Shown: positions 17,718-25,048 of the stretch, in pieces | How positions within the stretch are numbered: position 1 is the stretch's first letter | Layout of the letters: the number at the start of each line of letters is the position of its first letter | DNA from: JBGAWK01 sp044227665 | Lineage (GTDB): Bacteria; Bacteroidota; Bacteroidia; Chitinophagales; JADIYW01 | Direction: 5' to 3' | DNA: 31,060 nt | Assembly (NCBI GenBank): GCA_044227665.1 | Contig: JBGAWK010000024.1 | Location: 1 to 31,060 of the forward strand | Notes under the pieces: generated by a model | Told to the model about the DNA's origin: nothing | The model's database searches: none | What the model saw: the letters and a program-made list of their open reading frames with translations, nothing else | Position numbers and translations under genes: made by a program

Positions 17718-17774
17718 TTCTACATGTGTGGATGTGTGATAATAATATTTGAATGATAATAATTTTATGTAGAA
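17718..17774. repeat. Inverted repeat with an internal direct repeat, intergenic
   Basis: TTCTACAT (17718-17725) and ATGTAGAA (17767-17774) form an 8-bp inverted repeat around a 41-base AT-rich spacer. Inside it TGATAATAAT occurs twice (17737-17746 and 17754-17763, 17 bases start to start). It lies between the SprE-like stop and the penicillin-binding protein promoter. Its role is unknown and it may be chance in AT-rich DNA. Confidence 0.3.
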
Positions 17775-17830
17775 GCGGATGAGGTACTATATTTATGCTA
17801 TGACCACAATATTTTGATGATAAAAGTCTT

Positions 17831-20800
17831 CTACAGCTTATACTTTTCTTTGTGGAACTTGCGATAGGCTTCTAGATCTTTGGTGCTAAACAGCGTTTTG
17901 AAATTATCCTGTGATATAATCATCACTTCAAGTAGTGGCACATTATCGGCACCTACTATGGCATCCTTACTGGATTTGTATGTATTATAAAAATCTATAG
18001 ACTGGGATAAATTCGAGAATCGTTTTACAAGGACTAGTTGTGTCTTCTCATCCAAAAATGCCGTAGCGGCTTTAATATTATTGCCTAAATATTTGTCGGC
18101 TATAAATTCATTCAGTTTATTAGAAATCTCTTCGGGATTGGGATTTTTATTTTTTATGACATACATGACGAAAAATTGTCCGCCATTGTCTTTATATAAT
18201 TCTTTTGTAACGCCTTCTGCCATAGCTTCGGTGACGATGACTTCTTGGGTGGTATTTGGATCTATGTCTATCTGCTGTGACAGGGGTTTGTCAATATTTT
18301 CTAAGGTCTTTAGTTGGAATTCGGCATGTTGTTTTACTTCAGAATCCGGATAATTGTCTATCAACGACACTAAGGCATCTTTGTAGGTACTTCTGTCAGA
18401 GGTATGGGCGAGGCTCATGGCATAGAGGTATTCAAACTGTGCGCTCCACGGCGTATTGGCATACATATTTTTGAAGCTATTTCTAGCTGCTATCACTCCT
18501 GCATAGTCTCCCGCCTGATAGCGCAAGTAGGCTGTCTTGTAGAGGTCTTCTGCGGATTTCTGGCTTTCTTTGTCTATGTTTTTTATGGCTTTCTGCGCCG
18601 GATGTTGCGGATACTGGTCTATTATGCCTTTATACAAGGAGGCTTCTTGGTCTCGTCCCAAGGACTTAGAAACAAGGTAACATAGATATGCTGTCTGTGG
18701 GTCATCTATGCCGTATCTGTCCTGTAGCATTTTGAGGAAATAGTATGCCGTCATATCATCACGAAGGCGTGCGTAGAAATCATAGCCCACTTGGTACAAA
18801 GCAGCCTTTGTAATGCTGTCACTATGGGATTTTTCCTCAGCAGTCTCAGGAATCTTGATTTTTTGTATCACAAGGGAGTCCGCAGTAGTAGTGGTACTAT
18901 TCACGCTCTCTTCTCCTGAATTAATGCCATAATCTATATTACCATCTAGCAATCCCTGTGACTTGGCAGCGACATTCCAAAAATATTTATAGGGTCTGTC
19001 GCCCCACTGTGCCTTGAACTTGGTATAGCCTATGGCTTTGGTTTCAGGATTGTAAAAATACCAAAGACCATTGGAAGAATACTGCGCCGGATTATAGATT
19101 ATAGGATTAGTATTATCGCCATAGGAGTCTGTATTTACCGATTTTTGTCGCAGCTCTTTTTCTTCTTGCTTTTTTATTTTTTCCAGATAAATCTCTAGGT
19201 CTGCCTTGGACATTCTAGCAAGAGCCATGACACTATCCTGTAAGCGAATGATGGTAAGGTTACTATCTATGCTGTGGAAAGCTGTACTCTTTGAAATTAT
19301 TTCATCATATTTGACATGTGTTGTAGTGGCAGTATGGCTTGCACTATCGTAGGCAGCAGTGGCAGTATGATATGATTTTCTGCTATAATAGGTATCTCCG
19401 AGTTTCAGGTATGCCGTGGCAACGATATCCTTATCTTTATCTATGGTAGCCTTATTATATGCCTTTATTGCATCAGCAGTGTCGCCTTTAGAAATATAAA
19501 TATTTCCTAAGGCTATATATGCCTGTCCCATATTTTCTTTATTTCTAGCCTTTTTAACTATCTTTTCTAACTTTTGCTGTACATCTCCCTCCAAACTATT
19601 ATTGGCATAAATTTCTGCAATCTTTAATTGGGTATTAAAAGTGATATCCTCGTCTTTGGTAAGTTTCAGTACTTTTTTGTACGTAGCTAGTGCCGCTTGA
19701 ATTGAAGAATCTTCGGAGTTCTTGTGGTATAAATTCGCCAAATAATAAGTATAATAGGCCTTATCATTTTTTGATTTCAGCATAGGTATCGCTTTTTCAA
19801 GCTTCTGCGCCCCTAGTTGTAAGCTGCCATATTTGATATGATAGTAGGCATCTACTAATGCAATATCATTTTTTTGTTTTTTTGTCAATTTTCTAAGTGA
19901 TTTGGCATAATCGAGGTAAGTAAGTGCCGTCTCAAAATCTCCTTGAGCTATAGCTGTTTTTACCGCCCACACTACCGCCTCAGATCGCGCAGGCTTATGC
20001 TTTATCTTTTGCCAGAAATTGAGTTTATCCCTTGCGGCATCTTTTTTATTGATTACGTCTATCTCTGCTAGATCTTGCTTCTTTTTTGCCTCTTCTAGTT
20101 TCTTGAGAGCGGCATCGGTTTTTTGGGAGGTAGCTTTTACAGGGGGCTTAGGAGTTACCGGAGGCTTGGGTTGTTGTACTGTAGGCTTGGGCGGCGATGT
20201 AGTTTGTTTCTGTTTAGAGGCATCATATTTGCCTTTCTTCTTTTGTTTTATCATTTTCTCCTTAGCCTTAATCTTGGCTTGCAGTTCTTTTTGTTTCTCC
20301 TTAGCCGTCTTCTCCATCTGCTCTTGCTTATCTTTTGCTATATCTTGAATCTCTTTTTCCTTATCTTTTTGGTTTTGCGCAATAGCTTCTTTTTTATTCT
20401 TTACAGCCTTGTCTAATTCTTTCTGTCTTTGTTTTTTAAGTTTTAGAATCTCCTTGCTGCTTACTGCCGACTTGGTAGATGCCGTTTTTCCTTTGAGATT
20501 AGAGGCTATATATTTAAAATTAAATAAGGCAGAGTCATAATTTTTTTTCAAAAAATAAGATTTCCCTAGCAGTAGATAAGCATCATCTTTCCATCGCGAA
20601 TAATCGTGCAACTGTAGGACTATGCCTAATTTCTTCTTCACTTCATCGAGCTGTGAGGCGTTACCGCTAAAATCTGCGTAGTCATGAAAATAAAAAGGCA
20701 GAGAATCTCCGGCAGCTATAGTCCTGGATTTCATATAAGACTTTACCATCTCGGTATAGAGATAGTTGGCATTATAATAGTAGTTATTGCGTGTAGTAAT

Positions 20801-20935
20801 ATCATCGAAGCCCTTTCTAAGCATACTTACTTTATTACTTTTAGGCTTTTTATTTTGGGCATATATGGTATTGCTCTGCACTAAAATAGCAAGAGTAAGT
20901 AATATTAATTTAATAATTGTACTTTTGTGCATCAA
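17831..20935 (-). CDS. SprE/PorW-like TPR protein (type IX secretion/gliding)
   Basis: Large tetratricopeptide protein (1034 residues) with an N-terminal signal peptide ending near TIYAQ. The first 145 residues carry the SprE/PorW pattern: RKGFDDITTRNNYYYNANYLY, then LHDYSRWKDDAYLLLGKSYFLKKNYDSALFNFKYI. TPR units continue from about 320 to 580 (for example AYIALGNIYISKGDTADAIKAYNKAT) and again at about 700-880. SprE is needed for gliding and type IX secretion in Flavobacterium johnsoniae and is described there as a lipoprotein; I see no lipobox Cys here. Residues about 150-310 are a Lys/Glu/Gln coiled coil followed by a Pro/Lys/Thr-rich linker, apparently an insertion after the first TPR. The gene is divergent from the M23-like gene, 44 bases away. 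Confidence 0.82.
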   Translation of the reverse strand: MMHKSTIIKLILLTLAILVQSNTIYAQNKKPKSNKVSMLRKGFDDITTRNNYYYNANYLYTEMVKSYMKSRTIAAGDSLPFYFHDYADFSGNASQLDEVKKKLGIVLQLHDYSRWKDDAYLLLGKSYFLKKNYDSALFNFKYIASNLKGKTASTKSAVSSKEILKLKKQRQKELDKAVKNKKEAIAQNQKDKEKEIQDIAKDKQEQMEKTAKEKQKELQAKIKAKEKMIKQKKKGKYDASKQKQTTSPPKPTVQQPKPPVTPKPPVKATSQKTDAALKKLEEAKKKQDLAEIDVINKKDAARDKLNFWQKIKHKPARSEAVVWAVKTAIAQGDFETALTYLDYAKSLRKLTKKQKNDIALVDAYYHIKYGSLQLGAQKLEKAIPMLKSKNDKAYYTYYLANLYHKNSEDSSIQAALATYKKVLKLTKDEDITFNTQLKIAEIYANNSLEGDVQQKLEKIVKKARNKENMGQAYIALGNIYISKGDTADAIKAYNKATIDKDKDIVATAYLKLGDTYYSRKSYHTATAAYDSASHTATTTHVKYDEIISKSTAFHSIDSNLTIIRLQDSVMALARMSKADLEIYLEKIKKQEEKELRQKSVNTDSYGDNTNPIIYNPAQYSSNGLWYFYNPETKAIGYTKFKAQWGDRPYKYFWNVAAKSQGLLDGNIDYGINSGEESVNSTTTTADSLVIQKIKIPETAEEKSHSDSITKAALYQVGYDFYARLRDDMTAYYFLKMLQDRYGIDDPQTAYLCYLVSKSLGRDQEASLYKGIIDQYPQHPAQKAIKNIDKESQKSAEDLYKTAYLRYQAGDYAGVIAARNSFKNMYANTPWSAQFEYLYAMSLAHTSDRSTYKDALVSLIDNYPDSEVKQHAEFQLKTLENIDKPLSQQIDIDPNTTQEVIVTEAMAEGVTKELYKDNGGQFFVMYVIKNKNPNPEEISNKLNEFIADKYLGNNIKAATAFLDEKTQLVLVKRFSNLSQSIDFYNTYKSSKDAIVGADNVPLLEVMIISQDNFKTLFSTKDLEAYRKFHKEKYKL
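20005..20485 (-). other. Low-complexity coiled-coil and Pro-rich insert in the SprE-like protein
   Basis: This stretch encodes residues about 150-310 of the SprE-like protein: long runs of alternating Lys, Glu and Gln (coiled-coil forming), then PPKPTVQQPKPPVTPKPPVK, then another Lys/Glu-rich helix. It separates the first TPR unit from the rest and should be extended and strongly basic. Confidence 0.7.
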
Positions 20936-20979
20936 TTAAAGTATAATACAACAACGCAATTTATAGAAAAAAAATTACT

Positions 20980-21825
20980 TTGTTAAAGAAAACAAATATA
21001 CAACAATCTTCGAGGTGGCAAAGCTTGAAAAATCGCTTGAAGCATACTTTTAGGTTTCAGATTATTGATGAGCAGACCTATGATGTGCTCATGATATTTG
21101 AATTATCCTTATGGAATATTATCATGCTACTCAGCACATTGATGATGACATTGCTGATTATCTCATTTCTGATATTTTCTTTCAGTCCTCTCAAATATTA
21201 CACTCCAGGCTACAAAAATCCGGGTAGCAGTAATAAGGAAATTATGGATTTACTTCAACGTACAGAGGCACTAGAAGAAAAAATAACGCTGAAAGACAGA
21301 CAATTATCCAGTATAAAAAACTTGCTTACAGACCGTATAAAACCGGAAAAGGTCAGTGAAAAAGAGAAAGAAGCTGTAGAATCTTCCTCCCCTTCACTTG
21401 TAGAAATTCAGGCTTCGGATGAGGAAATGAATTTCCGAAAACAAATAGAACAGCATATTAATATAGAAAAGAATGATGATGCTGATTTCATTCAATGGAA
21501 ATTACCCACTAATTCTGCTTACAAAATATTAAAAAATATTAACGGAGTATTTTTTCAGTTTACTTTAAAAAATACAAAAAATATTACTGCGGTAACACGC
21601 GGCATTATCACTAGTGTAGAAACAAATAGAGGATTGACGGAGATTTACATCTTACATCCTGACAGCTATCTATCTATCTATAAATGTACTGGGGTGCCAC
21701 AGGTAAAGGAAGGCGATGAGGTAAATTCTGGAGTTAGCATAGTAGAAGTTAAAGATAAAAATAGTACCTTGCAATATGAACTTTGGCACAATGATGCCAT
21801 GGTCAATATTTTAGAAATGATATAA
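20980..21825 (+). CDS. M23-like membrane protein with degenerate active site
   Basis: About 281 residues from a TTG start at 20980; no in-frame ATG lies between the upstream stop (20944) and this point, and homology-like sequence (KNRLKHTFRFQIIDEQTYD) begins within 20 residues, so a non-ATG start is needed. One membrane helix (about 43-68) is followed by FSPLKYYTPGY, a coiled coil (about 88-130) and an M23/LytM-like domain (about 175-281). The domain is recognisable (ILHPDSYLSIYK, VKEGDEVNSGVSIVEV, LQYELWHNDAMVN), but the zinc-binding HxxxD and HxH are replaced, so peptidase activity is not expected. It precedes a bactofilin gene by 11 bases, the known pairing of cell-shape genes. Confidence 0.8.
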   Translation: MLKKTNIQQSSRWQSLKNRLKHTFRFQIIDEQTYDVLMIFELSLWNIIMLLSTLMMTLLIISFLIFSFSPLKYYTPGYKNPGSSNKEIMDLLQRTEALEEKITLKDRQLSSIKNLLTDRIKPEKVSEKEKEAVESSSPSLVEIQASDEEMNFRKQIEQHINIEKNDDADFIQWKLPTNSAYKILKNINGVFFQFTLKNTKNITAVTRGIITSVETNRGLTEIYILHPDSYLSIYKCTGVPQVKEGDEVNSGVSIVEVKDKNSTLQYELWHNDAMVNILEMI

Positions 21826-21836
21826 ATACATACTAT

Positions 21837-22268
21837 ATGTTTGATAAAATTACAAAAGGAAGCGTTACCAATGCTAATGGCAACACCGTTATGGCTAATA
21901 GGATAAATAAAGGCACTGAATTACGTGGAGATGTATATGCCGAAACCGATATTCGCATAGATGGTGTAATTAGAGGCAATATTAAATGCCCTGCGAAGGT
22001 AGTATTGGGAAGTTCTGCCATCATCGAAGGAGATATCACCTGCGGCGACCTAGTAGTAGAAGGCAACATAAAAGGCAATATTAGCATCAAAAATATGCTC
22101 TTTTTCAAAAACACCTCCCACTTCGAGGGACAAGTTTCCTATACCAAAATCATTATAGAAGAAGGTGCGATTATTGTGGGATCGCTTACCAATACAAGCA
22201 GTAACCTAAAAAGTATTAATAGCGGCAAAAGTAATGACGGATTGGCAGCGCAGTCGGCAGCGCAGTAA
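21837..22268 (+). CDS. Bactofilin (polymer-forming cytoskeletal protein)
   Basis: Bactofilins polymerise into cytoskeletal filaments without nucleotide and often position cell-wall enzymes. The 143 residues contain the central right-handed beta-helix domain (about 24-120) with its short repeats: GTELRGDVYAETDIRIDGVIRGNI, GSSAIIEGDITCGDLVVEGNIKGNI and IIIEEGAIIVGSL. Flanking tails are short and polar, as usual. The gene lies directly after the M23-like gene, the arrangement seen for CcmA with M23 enzymes in other bacteria. Its last 35 bases overlap the AtpZ gene in another frame. Confidence 0.93.
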   Translation: MFDKITKGSVTNANGNTVMANRINKGTELRGDVYAETDIRIDGVIRGNIKCPAKVVLGSSAIIEGDITCGDLVVEGNIKGNISIKNMLFFKNTSHFEGQVSYTKIIIEEGAIIVGSLTNTSSNLKSINSGKSNDGLAAQSAAQ

Positions 22269-22464
22269 CGAGAGGGTTCAGGAATACCTTAAATACTCCG
22301 GAATGGCTATTGAAATGATGGCAATCATAGGTATTTTTACTTTTATTGGATTTAAAATAGATCAACTTCTAAAAATAGGCTTTCCCATAAGTATAATACT
22401 CGGCGTTCTTATTGGTCTTTCTGTAGCTTTATATCGGATAATGAAGGGCTTAGAGCAAAAATAG
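22234..22464 (+). CDS. AtpZ/AtpI-family protein (ATP synthase accessory)
   Basis: A 76-residue membrane protein with two helices (about 24-42 and 50-68): MAIEMMAIIGIFTFIGFKID, then FPISIILGVLIGLSVALYRIMKGL. This is the AtpZ/AtpI pattern, including the G..ID segment between the helices. These proteins assist assembly of, or magnesium/calcium uptake for, F-type ATP synthase. It overlaps the bactofilin gene by 35 bases and is probably translationally coupled. The atp genes themselves do not follow; the next gene is convergent. Confidence 0.85.
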   Translation: MTDWQRSRQRSNERVQEYLKYSGMAIEMMAIIGIFTFIGFKIDQLLKIGFPISIILGVLIGLSVALYRIMKGLEQK

Positions 22465-22500
22465 AGTATTTTCAATATAATACTTATTCTTCTTTTGCAT

Positions 22501-22812
22501 CTAATTATATAATAACTTGTAAGCCTGATGGATAATCCGCTGCCATTCCTGCTTAGTAAAAGTATTTATATCTTTAGTAAATATCCATTTATATCTGGCA
22601 AGGTAAGGAGCAGGGAGGCAATCCTGATGGATACTCATCTCATAGAAGTCCTCATCACTCACCTTGAATGAAGCTGTTACAGGTACTATGTCCAAACTTA
22701 TGAGGATAAACATCTTTCCTCCTACGCAATAGCAGAGATGGTTTTCCCATTTGATGTCGTGAGTGCTATGCGGCATGGCAGCACATATTTCCATAAGTTG
22801 TTCGAGCTCCAT
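22501..22812 (-). CDS. MmcQ/YjbR-family protein
   Basis: Small protein (103 residues) of the MmcQ/YjbR family, which has a CyaY-like fold and is often annotated as DNA binding with little evidence. Typical features are the N-terminal LMEICAAMPHSTHDIKWENHLCYCVGGKMF, the FKVSDEDF stretch, and an aromatic-rich C-terminus (ARYKWIF, EWQRIIHQAYKLL). The start overlaps the leuC stop by one base (TAATG), so translation is coupled to leuC. No link to leucine synthesis is known. Confidence 0.85.
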   Translation of the reverse strand: MELEQLMEICAAMPHSTHDIKWENHLCYCVGGKMFILISLDIVPVTASFKVSDEDFYEMSIHQDCLPAPYLARYKWIFTKDINTFTKQEWQRIIHQAYKLLYN

Positions 22813-24194
22813 TATAGCGATATAGTACCGGTGATGGCAGCCTTTGCCGCTGTCTCAGGAGAGGCGAGGAAGGTACGTGCGCCTTGTCCTTGTCTGCCCT
22901 CAAAATTTCGATTGGAGGTAGATACACAATATTTTCCGGCAGGTACTTTATCTTCATTCATTGCCAAACAAGCGGAACATCCTGGCTCGCGAAATGCTAT
23001 GCCTGCGGCTTCCAGAATCACGTCTAAGCCCTCGGCTCTCGCCTGTGCTGCCACTTGCTGTGAGCCGGGAACTACCCATACAGTAACCTTATCAGATTTA
23101 CGCTTACCTTCTACTGTCTTGGCAAAGCTTCTTATATCCTCTATTCTAGAATTGGTACAGCTTCCTAAAAACACATAGTCTATGAGCTGCCCTTCCATAT
23201 TCTGTCCGGAAGTAAGCCCCATATAATCCAATGCTTTTTTGTAATTGACTTGCTCATTGCCAGAAAATTCTTCAACCTTTGGGATGCTGTTTCCAATTTT
23301 TACGCCCATACCGGGATTTGTGCCATAAGTAATCATGGGTGCAATATCAGCAGCACTGAAATGGATTTCTTTGTCGAAGATGGCGTCGGTATCGCTGTAC
23401 AATGTTTTCCATTTTTCGACTGCCATATCATAATCTTCGTGTTGTGGGGCAAATTCTCTACCTTTCAAATAGCTAAATGTTACCTCATCAGGAGCTATCA
23501 TACCCCCCCGAGCACCCATCTCTATACTCATATTACATATCGTCATGCGCTGTTCCATGCTGAGACTGCGTATAGCACTACCGGCGTATTCCACAAAATA
23601 TCCCGTACCTCCACTAGCGGATATTTTAGCAATAATATACAAGATAATATCCTTGGCGGTGACATTCTCTGCTAAGTCTCCCTCCACATTTATCCGCATA
23701 GTCTTAGGCTTGGTCTGCAATATGCATTGTGTAGCCAATACATGCTCTACTTCGGAAGTGCCTATGCCAAAGGCAACGGCACCAAAAGCACCATGTGTAG
23801 AAGTGTGGCTATCGCCACATACTATCGTCATTCCTGGCTGAGTGAATCCCAGCTCGGGTCCTATGACATGTACTATGCCCTGAAAGGGGTGTCCTAAGCC
23901 ATATAGCTCTATACTGTGATTCTTACAATTCTGCACCAATGTCTCTACCTGCTTCCTAGAAAGAATTTCTTGTATAGGCAAGTGCTGATTAAGGGTAGGC
24001 ACATTATGGTCGGCAGTGGCTACTACTTTCTCGGGTCTCAATACTTTCATGCCTCTAGCATCCAATCCTGCAAAGGCCTGTGGTGTAGTAACTTCGTGGA
24101 TATAGTGTTTATCAATATAAATTACTGAAGGGCCGTCGGTAATTTGCTCCACGACATGAGCATCCCATACTTTATCAAACAATGTTTTTGCCAT
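22812..24194 (-). CDS. leuC: 3-isopropylmalate dehydratase large subunit
   Basis: Isomerises 2- to 3-isopropylmalate in leucine synthesis, together with the small subunit LeuD. The frame is open upstream to 24326, but the ATG at 24194 gives MAKTLFDKVWDAHVV, the standard LeuC start, so the protein has 460 residues (family about 465). Iron-sulfur cluster Cys residues are seen in LGSCTNSR and in the CSAC of REPGCSACLAMN. Other markers are VATADHNVPT, GDSHTSTHGAFGAVAFGIGTSEVEHVLATQ and GARGGMIAPDE. leuD is not adjacent; the MmcQ/YjbR gene takes its place. The 98 bases upstream, before the batE stop, show no exact promoter match, though TACTTTGC near 24212 is close to a -7 box. Confidence 0.95.
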   Translation of the reverse strand: MAKTLFDKVWDAHVVEQITDGPSVIYIDKHYIHEVTTPQAFAGLDARGMKVLRPEKVVATADHNVPTLNQHLPIQEILSRKQVETLVQNCKNHSIELYGLGHPFQGIVHVIGPELGFTQPGMTIVCGDSHTSTHGAFGAVAFGIGTSEVEHVLATQCILQTKPKTMRINVEGDLAENVTAKDIILYIIAKISASGGTGYFVEYAGSAIRSLSMEQRMTICNMSIEMGARGGMIAPDEVTFSYLKGREFAPQHEDYDMAVEKWKTLYSDTDAIFDKEIHFSAADIAPMITYGTNPGMGVKIGNSIPKVEEFSGNEQVNYKKALDYMGLTSGQNMEGQLIDYVFLGSCTNSRIEDIRSFAKTVEGKRKSDKVTVWVVPGSQQVAAQARAEGLDVILEAAGIAFREPGCSACLAMNEDKVPAGKYCVSTSNRNFEGRQGQGARTFLASPETAAKAAITGTISL

Positions 24195-24292
24195 ATAAAT
24201 AGCGAATATATCGCAAAGTAAATAAAGAGTAGTTACGGAAGTATTAAAAAAACTAATTCTTGGACATGGTATAATGATACAGGATATTGCTA

Positions 24293-25042
24293 TCACAGAG
24301 GTTTTGCATTCTGCATAGCCATCCACCCTTCATCACCATTGCCGTTGCGTACTTTTATCCAATCACCTGTCTGATCTAGGATTTTCAGTTTCTGCCCTTC
24401 TACCAATATATATACATTATCGGCACTATATGATGGGTCGCTTTTAGAGTATATATTTTCTGCTTCTACGATTACAAATCTGTTAACTTTGTCATACTGT
24501 ATGCGCAAGAACGTCATAGACAGAAAGAATAGACTCCCTGACAATAACGAGAATGTCAAAATCAGAACATACTTTTTGATTGGATTGGACTTCAAATACA
24601 TATATAATACGAAGGCAAGTACGCCTAACCAAAGAAATATCACCATGCTCTTACTCCATTGAGATAAGTTCATCCGAGTTACTACCTTATCTAATTTTGT
24701 ATTGGGATAAGGTATGGCTACATCGGGGTATTTCTTACTAATTTTCTGATAGGCAAAAGCAAGATTGTTACGTATATCTCCATCACGAGGATTGATTTTG
24801 GCTGCCTTCTCAAAATAATATATGGCATTGGGATAGTCATAAAGCTTGCAATAGGTATTGCCTATATTGAAATAGAGATTTGCATCTATCCTGCCAGATT
24901 CTAAAAGCTGGCTATACAACTCCACGGCTTTCTTATAATCTTTTAGCTTATAGGCAGCATTTGCTTCAGAAAAATCCAAACCTTTGGCAGGTAAGAGAAT
25001 AACTTGGGAAATAAATAAAATGGTTAGGTAAAAATTCTTCAT
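24293..25042 (-). CDS. batE: BatE: TPR and SH3-like protein
   Basis: Last member of the Bat (Bacteroides aerotolerance) group; 249 residues. Signal peptide (about 1-21), then TPR units (AAYKLKDYKKAVELYSQLLESGRIDANLYFNIGNTYCKLYDYPNAIYYFEKAAKINPRDGDIRNNLAFAYQ in outline), two membrane helices at about 128-147 and 153-173, and a C-terminal bacterial SH3 domain (about 185-247, VIVEAENIYSKS to GWMAMQNAKPL). It follows batD by 6 bases. Bat proteins are linked to oxidative stress and envelope function, but their mechanism is unclear. Assignment rests on this domain order and on the batD neighbour. Confidence 0.85.
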   Translation of the reverse strand: MKNFYLTILFISQVILLPAKGLDFSEANAAYKLKDYKKAVELYSQLLESGRIDANLYFNIGNTYCKLYDYPNAIYYFEKAAKINPRDGDIRNNLAFAYQKISKKYPDVAIPYPNTKLDKVVTRMNLSQWSKSMVIFLWLGVLAFVLYMYLKSNPIKKYVLILTFSLLSGSLFFLSMTFLRIQYDKVNRFVIVEAENIYSKSDPSYSADNVYILVEGQKLKILDQTGDWIKVRNGNGDEGWMAMQNAKPL

Positions 25043-25048
25043 ATTCTT

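Noticed and set aside
20019..20416. Hydrophobic plus-strand open frames opposite the Lys-rich part of the SprE-like gene
   Set aside because: Lys-rich codons read in reverse give Phe/Leu/Ser-rich frames; this is a shadow of low-complexity coding sequence, not a membrane protein.
22464..22500. Weak hairpin AGTATT/AATACT after the AtpZ gene as a bidirectional terminator
   Set aside because: A 6-bp A-T-rich stem with a poor T-tract; too weak to call.
24195..24326. N-terminal extension of LeuC
   Set aside because: LeuC proteins start at MAKTLFDKxWDAH; the extra 44 codons match nothing and lie in the intergenic gap.
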